Below are positions 42,477 through 52,151 of a DNA stretch of 64,000 nt, in pieces (the stretch's first letter is position 1; each line of letters starts with the position of its first letter). Both the position numbers and the translations under genes were made by a program. The DNA is from an uncultured Mucilaginibacter sp. GTDB taxonomy: Bacteria; Bacteroidota; Bacteroidia; Sphingobacteriales; Sphingobacteriaceae. The stretch is taken from the NCBI RefSeq assembly GCF_946479965.1, contig NZ_CAMLHX010000010.1:1-64000 (forward strand). The letters are read 5' to 3'. A model generated the notes under the pieces. The model was not told the origin of the DNA. It saw nothing but the letters and a program-made list of their open reading frames with translations, and did not search any database.

Positions 42477-43019
42477 ATGATCGGTAAATACCTGAAGGCG
42501 GGTTTAACGTTGATAATTGTACTATCAACAGTTACATATATTGCTATTCGGAAAGGACCTCATTCTTTTGTTTTTGCCTGGACTTTAAACTTTATGCTAA
42601 TGTTGGGTGTTTTCTTTTTTACCAACATGTTTAAACTGTCATTAGCATCAAAGTATTATGATGCAAAGCAATGGGAGGCTAAGGGAGCGATATACAAATG
42701 GTTTGGCGTTAATCTGTTCAGGAAAATTTTGGTATGGATTGGCTGGGAGAAAGTTATTAGAGCGTCCAATCCCGTTAAAAACAATTTGGACGCAATAAAA
42801 CATTTAGAATATGGCACCCGTCAGTCAGAATTTGGGCATTTGGTTATTTTCTTTATCGTGTTAGCAACAAATCTCTTTGTAGCAATTTATTACGGCATTG
42901 CTAAATCACTGCCGCTTTTATTCCTTAATATAGTGCTAAATGCTTACCCGGTTGTACTTCAGCGCTATAACCGTCCACGCCTGCAACGCGCTATGCAAAT
43001 ACGAGAAACTATAAGGTAA
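42477..43019 (+). CDS. Small membrane protein, possibly CrtO-like acyltransferase family
   Basis: The 180-residue protein has four hydrophobic helices (about 7-24, 31-52, 121-142, 145-162) and a central amphipathic part with WEAKGAIYKWFGVNLFRKIL. The segment TRQSEFGHLVIFFIVLA resembles the conserved E-x-x-H block of glycosyl-4,4'-diaponeurosporenoate acyltransferase (CrtO)-like membrane proteins. No carotenoid genes are nearby. The family call is tentative; a membrane protein of unknown function is the safe description. It is 21 bases after nadD, so probably co-transcribed. Confidence 0.6.
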   Translation: MIGKYLKAGLTLIIVLSTVTYIAIRKGPHSFVFAWTLNFMLMLGVFFFTNMFKLSLASKYYDAKQWEAKGAIYKWFGVNLFRKILVWIGWEKVIRASNPVKNNLDAIKHLEYGTRQSEFGHLVIFFIVLATNLFVAIYYGIAKSLPLLFLNIVLNAYPVVLQRYNRPRLQRAMQIRETIR

Positions 43020-43041
43020 CTCGTATAATCACCATCTTTAT

Positions 43042-44664
43042 TTAGTAACCCCTTGGTCTCGCTATATCCTCATACAAATGGCGGAATGAGCTCCGTAACG
43101 CAATAAACACCATGGTGGTTTTATCGTTAAACTTGGAATTAGTTTCGTTGCGATAGGTTAAACCAGCCTCTACACGCAGGTTATATTTGGGGTTAACTAC
43201 ATAAGCAACCCTGCCGTTTAAGTAAACCATATTAGTGGTTAAACCCTGGCCAATATAATTTCCATATGCCTTAGCAGGATATATGTAACTTTTAAAAATG
43301 TCTTTACCGTAATTAGCTGCGTCTACATCCAGGCCATAGCGGGCATAATTAAGCTGTCCGCTAAAATCAAAGCGCTTGTAGCTATAATTAAGCATCCCTA
43401 CGGTTTCTCTAAAGTTAGCGCCGAAAGGATGCGCCAACGGCTCGGCCTGCTGGCTGTAGTTGGTAATGGAGTTTTGCTCAGAATAAGTATATGGCCGTGC
43501 AGAATTATATTCCACTAAATAATTTAGATTTTTAACCTTGAACAGGTCGGCGCCGCGCACGCCAATTTGAAAAGCATATTTGTTGCGTGAACTGCCATTG
43601 CCCGAGAAGAGGTCTTTAGACACAAATTCATCCAACACGAATTGACCGTAGGCTGCTATGCCATCTGCTATTTTGTATTTACCGGTAAAGCCTATCATAG
43701 CGTTATCAGGCGAGCCGATAGAGGCTTCGGTCGGCCTTAAAAACGCAATGGGATTCAGGTAATTAAAATCAAACCCTCTAAAATTCCCGTCACCATCACG
43801 TTCGGCCCATATAACTGATTCAAAGAAGCCCAACGAAAGCCTGTTTGTTACACTCCAGTCCAAATAATGGAAGGCGCCCCATTTTTTACGGTAGCCATTT
43901 ACGTATGATACCTGGGGCGATGCAGGATCCGTCATATAAGACCACATGGTCATGTATTTGATGTTACCCAGGTTTGCTGTAAGTTTAAGAAAAGGGTAGG
44001 GAGAGGCGTTGTCTGACAGTAGCAGCGAACGATAACCATCACCAATAAAATTCCTGTCGTTCCCCAGCGTAACATTTAAAAATTTTACCGGTGTGTACGA
44101 TATCAATGCTAAAACGTTAGACCAATCTTTTTCGTCGTGCTCAGCAAAGGTGCGGTCAAAGGCCTGGCCGGGCACTACGCCAACCTGGTCAATATACTTT
44201 CGGTAATAGTCAGGAAACACGGCCTGGTTCTCAAACCCGGCAGAGTAGAAGTAAAAGTTTTTACCTACGGTACCACCTATTTGAAAACCGCGGGTATTGC
44301 GCCACACAGTTTTTTTACCGGTTATGTCACGGCCCCCGGTAATATCAGTCAGATAATCAGCAAAGAAAGTGTATTCTTTATCGTTAACCTCTATTAAGTG
44401 CTCATTAAAAAGTTTGCGATGTATCCAGCCGTGCTGTACAGTACTGTCTTTACCATAATTCATCAGCTGCTGATAGCGGCGCTGCAGCACCGTATCATCC
44501 ATAAAAAACGGCTTTAACGAAGTGTGAAAACGCGTTTTGGTTGAATAGGCGTCGGCATTGAATTTTTGGTAGAACTGGTAAGAATAAGGCTGATATTGCG
44601 CCTGGCCCTTTGATATTGTTATCGCTGTTATAAGTATAATTATGCTTAGGTAGATTCTTTTCAT
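43042..44664 (-). CDS. Outer-membrane beta-barrel protein, RemB/Wzi-like
   Basis: The 540-residue protein has a signal peptide (about 1-20, ITISKGQA) and a long series of short amphipathic strands: FQIGGTVGKNFYFYSAGFEN, NVTLGNDRNFIGDGYRSLLL, WGAFHYLDWSVTNRLSLGFF. The NxFIGDGYRSL block is typical of the capsule-assembly Wzi/RemB-like barrels found in Bacteroidota. RemB is linked to gliding in Flavobacterium, Wzi to capsule attachment in Proteobacteria; neither role is shown here. It lies just downstream of gmd on the same strand, which fits a role in surface polysaccharide. Confidence 0.78.
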   Translation of the reverse strand: MKRIYLSIIILITAITISKGQAQYQPYSYQFYQKFNADAYSTKTRFHTSLKPFFMDDTVLQRRYQQLMNYGKDSTVQHGWIHRKLFNEHLIEVNDKEYTFFADYLTDITGGRDITGKKTVWRNTRGFQIGGTVGKNFYFYSAGFENQAVFPDYYRKYIDQVGVVPGQAFDRTFAEHDEKDWSNVLALISYTPVKFLNVTLGNDRNFIGDGYRSLLLSDNASPYPFLKLTANLGNIKYMTMWSYMTDPASPQVSYVNGYRKKWGAFHYLDWSVTNRLSLGFFESVIWAERDGDGNFRGFDFNYLNPIAFLRPTEASIGSPDNAMIGFTGKYKIADGIAAYGQFVLDEFVSKDLFSGNGSSRNKYAFQIGVRGADLFKVKNLNYLVEYNSARPYTYSEQNSITNYSQQAEPLAHPFGANFRETVGMLNYSYKRFDFSGQLNYARYGLDVDAANYGKDIFKSYIYPAKAYGNYIGQGLTTNMVYLNGRVAYVVNPKYNLRVEAGLTYRNETNSKFNDKTTMVFIALRSSFRHLYEDIARPRGY

Positions 44665-44690
44665 GTAGGCAGATGATTTTTATTTATGTA

Positions 44691-45827
44691 TCACTCAAAG
44701 TAATTTAAAGTTTTAAAGCCCCCTTTTTGAAGATAGTCGTCCTTTTTTACCAGATTCAGGTCTGATAACACCATCTCTTGAACCAAAGCCGGCAGATCAT
44801 ATTTTGGTGTCCAGCCCAATTTTTGCTTAGCTTTTGAAGCATCGCCTATCAAAAGATCAACTTCTGTGGGCCTGAAATATTTAGGATCAACCTTAACAAT
44901 GGTTTGACCTTGCGGTAGCGCTGCCAGGTTAAGGCCAAGTTCTTCCGCCCGTTGCCTGTCAACGTCAATTATAACACCCCGTTCGTATTCGTCCCTTCCG
45001 CTAAATTCCACTTCAATGCCCAGTTCTCCAAAAGCCATTTTAATAAAATCTCTTACGGTGGTGGTTACGCCCGTGGCAATAACAAAATCTTCGGCTTTAT
45101 CTTGTTGCAACATCAGCCACATGGCTTCTACATAGTCTTTGGCATGTCCCCAATCGCGCTGCGCAGACAGATTGCCCACGTAAAGGCAATTTTGAAGCCC
45201 AAGAGCGATCTTTGCTGCTGCGCGTGTAATTTTACGTGTTACAAAGGTTTCGCCGCGTACGGGGCTCTCATGGTTAAACAGGATGCCATTGCAGGCATAC
45301 ATACCATAAGCTTCGCGATAGTTCACTATTATCCAGTAACCATACATTTTGGCTACAGCATAAGGCGAGCGCGGATAAAAAGGTGTTGTCTCGCTTTGTG
45401 GCACGGCTTGTACCAAACCATACAACTCTGATGTTGACGCCTGGTAAATACGGGTTTTTTGGGTCATGCCTAGTATGCGCACAGCTTCCAGTATTCTGAG
45501 GGTGCCAACGCCATCGGCGTTAGCAGTGTACTCGGGTGTGTCAAAACTTACTTTAACATGGCTTTGCGCAGCCAGGTTATAAATTTCGTCGGGTTGTGTT
45601 TCCTGAATGATACGGATAAGATTGGTGGAATCGGTTAGATCGCCGTAATGCAATTTAAACTGTAAACCGCCTTCGTGCTGATCATGATAAAGGTGGTCAA
45701 TACGGTCGGTATTGAAGGATGAAGCCCTTCTTTTTACTCCGTGGACAAAATAGCCCTTTTTTAAAAGAAATTCAGCCAGGTACGCACCATCCTGACCGGT
45801 GATACCCGTTATTAAAGCTATTTTCAT
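44691..45827 (-). CDS. gmd: GDP-mannose 4,6-dehydratase
   Basis: The 378-residue short-chain dehydrogenase-type enzyme shows the nucleotide-binding start [19 protein letters not shown], the catalytic Tyr-x-x-x-Lys in [14 protein letters not shown], and the substrate region [16 protein letters not shown]. It converts GDP-mannose to GDP-4-keto-6-deoxymannose for fucose or rhamnose synthesis. No fcl (GDP-fucose synthase) is adjacent. The outer-membrane barrel gene is 26 bases downstream, suggesting a surface-polysaccharide pair. Confidence 0.96.
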   Translation of the reverse strand: MKIALITGITGQDGAYLAEFLLKKGYFVHGVKRRASSFNTDRIDHLYHDQHEGGLQFKLHYGDLTDSTNLIRIIQETQPDEIYNLAAQSHVKVSFDTPEYTANADGVGTLRILEAVRILGMTQKTRIYQASTSELYGLVQAVPQSETTPFYPRSPYAVAKMYGYWIIVNYREAYGMYACNGILFNHESPVRGETFVTRKITRAAAKIALGLQNCLYVGNLSAQRDWGHAKDYVEAMWLMLQQDKAEDFVIATGVTTTVRDFIKMAFGELGIEVEFSGRDEYERGVIIDVDRQRAEELGLNLAALPQGQTIVKVDPKYFRPTEVDLLIGDASKAKQKLGWTPKYDLPALVQEMVLSDLNLVKKDDYLQKGGFKTLNYFE

Positions 45828-45963
45828 TGTTGTGAAGTAATTATTACAATATTATTCAATTTAATTGTAAAACCGGTTAGATAGCGGTTCTAAATTAGCT
45901 GATAATATAGCTACAGGTGCAACAAACAAAAGCTATTTGAGTTTTTTAAGAAAAGCTTAAGGC

Positions 45964-46542
45964 TTAAATTTCTGAGGTATTGATGTAGTCAACAGCTTCT
46001 TCCAATTCAGTGTACCAATCGGCGCCATACTTCCTTATCAGCGGGGCTTTTAAAAACTCGTGTACGTGTACCTTAAGTTCATTGCCAAAGCTACAGGCGG
46101 GGCTGCAAATGCTCCAACGATCATAATTCAATACATCAAACTCAGGGTATTTAGTTATACGGATAGGGTATAGGTGACAAGAGATGGGTTTTTTCCAATT
46201 GATAACTCCCTCTTCATAAGCCTTTTCAATGGCACACTTGGTTATACCGGCTTCCCATATTACGTAAGCACATTCTTTATTGGTATCAACACATGGTGTG
46301 GTGTAGTCGCCTTCAAAATCAGTAACATGAGTACCTTCGCGCTCAATGGTAGCTATGCCTTTGGTAGTCATGTACGGCTTAACTTTAGGGTATATTTCTT
46401 TCAGGATATCTAATTCGGCGGCTTCCAGCGGCGCGCCGGAGTCGCCCTCAAGGCAGCAGGCGCCTTTGCATTTGTTCAAATTACAAACAAAATTCTCTTT
46501 TACTACATCTTCGTGCACCAGCACACTGCCTACTTCAATCAT
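45964..46542 (-). CDS. DUF3109-family cysteine-cluster protein
   Basis: The 192-residue protein has an N-terminal cysteine group FVCNLNKCKGACCLEGDSG and further cysteines in TTPCVDTNKECAYVIW, GITKCAIEKAYEEG, ISCHLYPIRI and ICSPACSFG. The pattern matches the DUF3109 family and is related to the YkgJ-type zinc or iron-sulphur cluster proteins. Metal binding is likely, function unknown. It is 8 bases downstream of the DUF3108 gene and probably co-transcribed with it. Confidence 0.9.
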   Translation of the reverse strand: MIEVGSVLVHEDVVKENFVCNLNKCKGACCLEGDSGAPLEAAELDILKEIYPKVKPYMTTKGIATIEREGTHVTDFEGDYTTPCVDTNKECAYVIWEAGITKCAIEKAYEEGVINWKKPISCHLYPIRITKYPEFDVLNYDRWSICSPACSFGNELKVHVHEFLKAPLIRKYGADWYTELEEAVDYINTSEI

Positions 46543-46550
46543 TTATATCT

Positions 46551-47330
46551 TTACTTTTTAACAGGATTTAAGGCGTATTTAAGTCCGCTTGCTCCTGTCA
46601 GATCCATCGTTACGCTGCCTACTATCAAGCCAACGTGTGCTTTAACCGGTATACGGTTGCCGTCGTCTGTTATCCACAAATATAGCTTACTATCTTTCTT
46701 AAATATGCGCCCCGGTATAATTGTGGGGTTAAACTTAAGGCACTTAAAGGTGCCCATTGAGCATTTTACCTGTTCCTTGCCTATATAAGTAATAGATAAA
46801 GTGTGTATGCCATCCTCTAGAAAATAAGGCATATCCAGTTTATCGCCGGGTTTAAGCTGTGATATATCCAGGTTGCGGGCGAAATAGTAGGCCGATACAA
46901 AATCAAATATCTTTCCTTTAAACGGAAATGTGCCTTTATCGGCAGTTACTTTTCCTTCCTGATGATTAAAGGTTACGTTATCTGTATGTCTGTAACCCCC
47001 TTCGCGCCTGTTTTCGGTGTAATAGTAGGGCAACAGTGTGTTTTTGTCTATATAGCTATCGTACTGGTTGCGCACCTTGTAAAAAACATCAAAAGTACCT
47101 GCTGTCTTTCCGTTGGCGGTTATATGATAGCTTGGATGCCCGCTTATTTTCTGTCCCCCGTCTTCAACCTTCAACGTCGCTTCGGCACCGGTAAATATGC
47201 CATACTTTAATTTATAGCTAAGTTCTTCCCCGGGTTTAAAAACGGGGTCGCCGGTGGTTTTAAGTTCCTGCGCGGTTACAAGATTAAAGCAACTTATAAA
47301 AAGTATAATGGTAATAATATATTTATTCAT
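46551..47330 (-). CDS. Secreted DUF3108-family protein
   Basis: The 259-residue protein begins with a signal peptide (NKYIITIILFISCFNLVTAQ); an upstream in-frame ATG at 47357 adds nine residues before it. The mature part starts FKPGEELSYKLKYGIFTGA, then has YDSYIDKNTLLPYYYTENRR and SMGTFKCLKFNPTIIPG, the DUF3108 signature, and ends with DDGNRIPVKAHVGL. The family is periplasmic and of unknown function, with a lipocalin-like beta barrel likely. It forms a pair with the DUF3109 gene. Confidence 0.87.
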   Translation of the reverse strand: MNKYIITIILFISCFNLVTAQELKTTGDPVFKPGEELSYKLKYGIFTGAEATLKVEDGGQKISGHPSYHITANGKTAGTFDVFYKVRNQYDSYIDKNTLLPYYYTENRREGGYRHTDNVTFNHQEGKVTADKGTFPFKGKIFDFVSAYYFARNLDISQLKPGDKLDMPYFLEDGIHTLSITYIGKEQVKCSMGTFKCLKFNPTIIPGRIFKKDSKLYLWITDDGNRIPVKAHVGLIVGSVTMDLTGASGLKYALNPVKK

Positions 47331-47430
47331 TATCAGGTTATTACAAAAGCAAACCAATTAATTTTGGTATATTATTAAGACCATAAATACTTATAATAGT
47401 TTAATTTTTTATCAGGAGGTATTAGCCCGA

Positions 47431-47946
47431 TCAATCTTTTCGCTTATAAATGGGTACGGTTGAGCACGGCTCGCCAAACATAAGGCTTTTAACAACGGGA
47501 CTAAGTTTTTTGCCTAACTCAACATAGGCTGCAACAGGTATATCAATATCTCCGCAGCCTTTTATTACCAGGCGCTGGTCGCGGTACTGCTCCGGGTTAA
47601 GTTTAGCTATGGCTTTAACAAATAGTACAGTTTCCAGAACATCCGCATCACCAAATACAACTTCGTTAGCATAGGGTGCCATACGGTTGGCCAATAACAA
47701 ATATGCCCAGGCGGGTACTATCGCATCGGCAGTACAGGTTACTGCTACATTTTTATTCTGGTATTGTGTCCAGTCATGCCCCTTAACAAACTCTCTGAAA
47801 TCCTTCTCGCGCAAAATAAGGCCCTGAAACAAGTTATCTTTTATATCATATACCACGCGCTCACCCGGCGTATAAAAGTCGGCAGGATCCAATGTAACCA
47901 GTCCGCTTTGCGCCACCTTATTCATTATATTTTCCTGTATATCCAT
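47431..47946 (-). CDS. DUF2480-family protein
   Basis: The 171-residue protein starts with QENIMNKVAQSGLVTLDP and ADFYTPGERVVYDI, then LFQGLILREKDFREFV and AIVPAWAYLLLA, all features of the Bacteroidota DUF2480 family. It is cytoplasmic and of unknown function. The C-terminus has VIKGCGDIDIPVAAYVELG. The gene stands alone between the DUF3108 gene and the PpiD terminator. Confidence 0.86.
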   Translation of the reverse strand: MDIQENIMNKVAQSGLVTLDPADFYTPGERVVYDIKDNLFQGLILREKDFREFVKGHDWTQYQNKNVAVTCTADAIVPAWAYLLLANRMAPYANEVVFGDADVLETVLFVKAIAKLNPEQYRDQRLVIKGCGDIDIPVAAYVELGKKLSPVVKSLMFGEPCSTVPIYKRKD

Positions 47947-47960
47947 ATCTGTAAAATAAA

Positions 47961-47998
47961 AAAATCCGGGATTACGATATTATCGCGATCCCGGATGC
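47961..47998 (-). terminator. Intrinsic terminator of ppiD
   Basis: On the minus strand ATCCGGGAT/ATCCCGGAT form a 9-bp stem (47964-47972 with 47988-47996) around an inner CGATA/TATCG, followed by seven T residues. It lies 23 bases past the ppiD stop. Confidence 0.85.
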
Positions 47999-48018
47999 AA
48001 AATTACTTTAATTTATAA

Positions 48019-50112
48019 CTATAACAGCCTTGCCCTGTAATCTTTTACATTGCCCTTATTTTTCAATGCCTCAAGTGCTTGTCCTTGCGAGCGCTGAACC
48101 AATGCTTGTGCTAGCTGTTGTTTTTGTGTTACGGTATTAGCCAAAGCGGCCGGATTAACAAAACTATTAACTACAAAAATATAAACACCCTGCTGGCCGG
48201 TAACCGGTTTAGATAATTTATTGACCTGAGAACCAAATATGGTTCCTATCAATTTATATTCGGCACCACCGGCCGGAATCATTGGGTTGGCAAATACAAT
48301 ATTTTGAACCGGAGTAACCGTTGCGCCTGCTTTTTGTGCAGCCTGCTCAATTGTTGATGCCCCACTTAATGCTGCCGCGAATTTATCGGTAAGCATTTTC
48401 GCTTTAACCTCAATTCTCACCATTGGTTCAATTTGTTTCTTAACCAGATCAAGTGCTAAAATACCCTTTGGTTTAATTGCAGTTAAACGAGCAACTACAT
48501 ATTGATCGCCTGATGTATAAACCTGGTCATAAACAGCGTTCTTATCAGCATTAAATGCCCATCTTACCAATTCGCGTGCAGATTCAAGGCCTGGTAGCGA
48601 TGCGGCAACTCCGGTAACGTCATCAGCAGTTTTTACCTCAAGGCCTGCTTTTTTAGCTTCGGCTGTAAAGTCTCCGTCATTGGTAGAGATCAAAAAGTTC
48701 TGTGCTTTTGTGTATGCTGCAGATTGTGTTTCGCTGCTGGCGGTTAACGGCTTATCAACAACGGCAACCTTAACAACACGCGATGATCCTTTTTGAGCAA
48801 CTATGTATATAAGGTGTACACCATACTGAGAGGTAATTATTTTATAATCGCCGGTTTTTGCGTTAAAAGCGGCCTCTTCAAAATCAGGTACCATTGCGCC
48901 ACGGGCAAAAGTACCCAGATCACCACCTTTGGCTGCTGATTGCTGATCGAGCGAATAGGTTTTTGCCATATCAGCAAATGATTTTCCACCCTGTATAAGG
49001 TTTTTTAGCGAGTCTGCTTTTTTCAAACCGTCAACAGGGCTTAACAGAATGTGCTTGGCTGTAACCGAATCGGGGCCAACTCTTGAGTCAACCAGTTTAG
49101 CCAATGCATAATATCCGTTTTGCAGGTAAGGGCCGTACACAAAACCGGGTGCAGCGTTAAACATTACAGAATCTAAGCCACTGCCCAATTCGCCTTTATG
49201 TTTGTAAGCAAAAGGTTGTTTGTTTTCTGAATTTATCTGCACAAATAACGAGTCGTTAGTTGAAGCTGCAAACTCGGCTTTTAATTTTTCAACCTGAGTT
49301 TTTACTACAGCCGAATCTGCTTTTGACGGCGCACCGTTAAAGCTTACATACTCCAGCGTACGTGTTTCCTGCGGATTTTTGAATTCGTTTTTATGCTCTT
49401 CATAATAGCTGCTGTAGTCAGCGTCAGTTATAGTAACCTTGCTATCCTCAATAGTTTGATAGTTTAAAACGGCATATTTAAAATTAGCCAGTTTGTTCTT
49501 AGCCTCATAATCGTCTTTTGCTTCAAGCGAATTAACATATAATCCGTTGGTCAGGGCAGACATATATTTTTCAGCCAGTTTGTTTTGGATCAGTTCTTCT
49601 ACAAACTTGTTCCATCGTTGTTTGTCCGGATCTGTATCAGGTGTTACGCGCAATTTGTTTATTGTTGCGCTAAGGTTAGCCCTGTCAAACTGGCCGGTTT
49701 GCGGGTTTGTAAAAGCCCGTACTATTTCGGCGCTTGGGTTATTTCCGCTGATCATCGCTTGTGATTCGTCGCCCGTAACCAGTAAACCAATTTTTTCGGC
49801 TTCGTGCTCTATCATGGCTTTACTTAACATCTGGTTCCAGGTGTTTTCTTGTACGTAAGCCGTTATTTGCGGAGACAGACTGTTTTGACCTGATTGCTGT
49901 TTAAACTGGTTGCTGTTTTGCTCAACCGTTTCTGTAAATTCAACATATGGTATCTTTGTACCAAATATTTCGCCTATAGTGCTATTATCGTCTTTAAAAA
50001 AAGAACCGCCCGATTGCACAACCTCAGTTATAACGAAAGCCACAAGCGATACGCCTATTACACCTGCTACAATTTTACCCATCCGCTCGCGCAGATAACC
50101 CATTATACCCAT
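48019..50112 (-). CDS. ppiD: PpiD/SurA-type periplasmic peptidyl-prolyl isomerase
   Basis: The 697-residue protein has an N-terminal anchor (about 13-30, VAGVIGVSLVAFVITEVV), a SurA-N-like helical domain (about 40-250) and one clear parvulin domain (about 335-435; TAKHILLSP, SFADMAKTYSLD, AKGGDLGTFARGAMVPDFEE, YGVHLIYIV). Parvulin-type chaperones help fold outer-membrane proteins in the periplasm. It starts the downstream end of the purQ-coaX-barrel-lptC series; the 102-base gap before it may hold its own promoter. The second part of the protein (about 440-690) is a parvulin-like but degenerate repeat. Confidence 0.9.
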   Translation of the reverse strand: MGIMGYLRERMGKIVAGVIGVSLVAFVITEVVQSGGSFFKDDNSTIGEIFGTKIPYVEFTETVEQNSNQFKQQSGQNSLSPQITAYVQENTWNQMLSKAMIEHEAEKIGLLVTGDESQAMISGNNPSAEIVRAFTNPQTGQFDRANLSATINKLRVTPDTDPDKQRWNKFVEELIQNKLAEKYMSALTNGLYVNSLEAKDDYEAKNKLANFKYAVLNYQTIEDSKVTITDADYSSYYEEHKNEFKNPQETRTLEYVSFNGAPSKADSAVVKTQVEKLKAEFAASTNDSLFVQINSENKQPFAYKHKGELGSGLDSVMFNAAPGFVYGPYLQNGYYALAKLVDSRVGPDSVTAKHILLSPVDGLKKADSLKNLIQGGKSFADMAKTYSLDQQSAAKGGDLGTFARGAMVPDFEEAAFNAKTGDYKIITSQYGVHLIYIVAQKGSSRVVKVAVVDKPLTASSETQSAAYTKAQNFLISTNDGDFTAEAKKAGLEVKTADDVTGVAASLPGLESARELVRWAFNADKNAVYDQVYTSGDQYVVARLTAIKPKGILALDLVKKQIEPMVRIEVKAKMLTDKFAAALSGASTIEQAAQKAGATVTPVQNIVFANPMIPAGGAEYKLIGTIFGSQVNKLSKPVTGQQGVYIFVVNSFVNPAALANTVTQKQQLAQALVQRSQGQALEALKNKGNVKDYRARLL

Positions 50113-50214
50113 ATTGATCTATAATATTTTAATGAAACTTTTTTCTTTAAAAGAGGGCGCAAGATACAACTTTTGGTAAAATTATATAATACAATTTTTT
50201 AACTCAAAATAAGG

Positions 50215-50796
50215 CTATTGCATTTGATTTTCAGGGACCTCAAATTCGCCTGTTGCACCCTTAACTTCCGGATGTTCCAGCTTATCATCGCTGGTAAAAC
50301 CTACTCCGTAAGTTACATCGCCATTAGGCCTGTGCATCTCAACCCGCTGGTTAGAGTAGATGATCTTTTTAGGTTGATCCCATATCATTTCTTCAGATTT
50401 GAAGGTAGTGCCATCTGAACTAGTTACAATAACATTTTTATAAAACTTAGTGATGTTTTCGTTCTCCAGCTGAACAGCCGAGTCGGCTACTATATTTCCT
50501 TCTTCTTTGCCAAATTTATCAAATGATATTACCTTAACGCCATCGGGCATAACATCATAAGGCTTATCTGTGGAGTATTTAATAAGTAAAGGCGTTAGCA
50601 TCCGGCCTTTTACTACAGCAGAGTCGCTGTAAATAACGTCAACACTTCGGGTAGTATCAACCGCCGCGCCCGATGTCATGTTAGCAATTTTCTTAATGTT
50701 TTCCAGATCGTTTTCGCATGCGGTAAGCCCAAACACACCAATGGCCAAAACAGCTAAAAGCAGGCGCGATGCATGTTTTGGAGTATGTGGCAACAT
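50215..50796 (-). CDS. lptC: LPS export protein LptC
   Basis: The 193-residue protein has a lipobox (FGLTAC, lipidated Cys27) and a beta-jellyroll region with VKGRMLTPLLIKY, MPDGVKVISFDKFGKEEG, FYKNVIVTSSDGTTFKSEEM and DGDVTYG-like turns, ending VGFTSDDKLEHPEVKGATG. It matches the LptC/YrbK fold that passes lipopolysaccharide from LptFGB to LptA. Unlike the E. coli membrane-anchored form it appears to be a lipoprotein, common in Bacteroidota. It lies 2 bases after the barrel-protein gene. Confidence 0.88.
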   Translation of the reverse strand: MLPHTPKHASRLLLAVLAIGVFGLTACENDLENIKKIANMTSGAAVDTTRSVDVIYSDSAVVKGRMLTPLLIKYSTDKPYDVMPDGVKVISFDKFGKEEGNIVADSAVQLENENITKFYKNVIVTSSDGTTFKSEEMIWDQPKKIIYSNQRVEMHRPNGDVTYGVGFTSDDKLEHPEVKGATGEFEVPENQMQ

Positions 50797-50798
50797 GT

Positions 50799-52151
50799 TT
50801 AATCAAATTTATACCGCTGGAACCACCTGTCGTTAAGCGTAAAGCCCAGGCGTATTTTGAAATAGTTTTCGCGCACCAGGCCGTTTGTCAATGTTCCCCT
50901 GCGCCCTAATTCGGCTGCAATGTTTATTTTATAAAAACTTGTGCCGTTAACAGCGCGTAAAGGTAAACCGAAGCCAAAAGTAGCCGCGTAAGATTTGATA
51001 TTGGTTTGGCCCGTACCGGTTGCATTGTTAACGTTAAAGTACGTTTGGTCTAAAATTAAACCTGCACGATAATCTACCGTTGCCCAATAACTGTTTATTG
51101 AGTTTAAGTTAGGGGTTATTTGTCCGCCCACGTTAAGTGTACGGCTGTTAGCCATACCGGCGTTTGCACCGTCAATTGTTAATGCCGACCAGTTACCTAT
51201 GGAATAATCAACACCCACTAAAAATTTCTCATCGCGTTGGTAAGAAACACCAAAATGATGAACATTAGGCAGCTGTATTTTAGTTTTAGCGTTTTGGATA
51301 TTGATTACCGAATCGGTGGGTAAACCTTCGGCACCGGAAGCGTCAGTTTTGTAATGGCTAACAATGTGACTTTTTTGAGAATTGAGGCTTGACTGTGCTG
51401 AGGCTGAATAGCCAAAAATAACGTGCCTTGTTAGCGATAGATCAAGCTGATACTGTGCGCCGTAATCATAGTTAACACCTCCTACAGCATAACTTTTCTC
51501 ATCGCGCGAGTTGAGCGCGCCGTAAAGATCAGGAAACTCTGTTGAGCTAAATTGTTTCATGTTGCCGAAAATGTACGAGACGTTGGCTCCCAGTTTCAAT
51601 GTTCTGAAAAGCGAAAAACCGTAACCTAAAAACGCTTTTGAAAGGCCGCCTTCGCCTTTGTAGCTTAATAACGTGCGATTAGTGTCGGCAGGTGCCGATG
51701 AGCCAAAACCGTGCTCAAGTGTTTTAGTATAATTATAACCAATTTCGCTGTAAGGCATTAAACCAAACGCTAAGGCCGAATTACGTGTTACCGGTATGCC
51801 AAAAGTAATATGGCTCAACCTGAAACTGGCGTCGCGCTGTGAAGTTTGCCCGGTTTGGTTCAGCGTAAAAACACTGCCATATAAGCCTACATCAATTGTT
51901 GTTAGCCCGATGGATGAATACGATGACGGATTAATGGGGTTTACAGTGCTATAGCGATTAATAGGACCAAGGGCCGTACCAATACCGCCCATTGCCATAT
52001 TTTGCGGCAATAACGATGGATTAAGGTCACCAAGACCGTAACGCGAATAAGGTGAACTGGTAGTTGGGCTGTTCTGAGATCTTGCATCAAGTACTACACC
52101 GGCAAGTAAAAACAGCAGTAAAAACTTTATATATTTAATCATTATGCTCAA
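50799..52151 (-). CDS. Outer-membrane beta-barrel protein, FadL-like
   Basis: The 450-residue protein has a signal peptide (about 1-25) and a barrel with the early motif SSPYSRYGLGDLNPSLLPQ and MAMGGIGTALGPINRYSTVN. Strands such as DVGLYGSVFTLNQTGQ, HFGVSYQRDEKFLVGVDYSI and YAATFGFGLPLRAVNGTSFY follow, ending RFGFTLNDRWFQRYKF. The start may be 52151 or 52142; either overlaps the upstream coaX. It is a porin-like protein of unknown substrate. Its tight linkage with lptC is conserved-looking and suggests an outer-membrane assembly theme. Confidence 0.8.
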   Translation of the reverse strand: MSIMIKYIKFLLLFLLAGVVLDARSQNSPTTSSPYSRYGLGDLNPSLLPQNMAMGGIGTALGPINRYSTVNPINPSSYSSIGLTTIDVGLYGSVFTLNQTGQTSQRDASFRLSHITFGIPVTRNSALAFGLMPYSEIGYNYTKTLEHGFGSSAPADTNRTLLSYKGEGGLSKAFLGYGFSLFRTLKLGANVSYIFGNMKQFSSTEFPDLYGALNSRDEKSYAVGGVNYDYGAQYQLDLSLTRHVIFGYSASAQSSLNSQKSHIVSHYKTDASGAEGLPTDSVINIQNAKTKIQLPNVHHFGVSYQRDEKFLVGVDYSIGNWSALTIDGANAGMANSRTLNVGGQITPNLNSINSYWATVDYRAGLILDQTYFNVNNATGTGQTNIKSYAATFGFGLPLRAVNGTSFYKINIAAELGRRGTLTNGLVRENYFKIRLGFTLNDRWFQRYKFD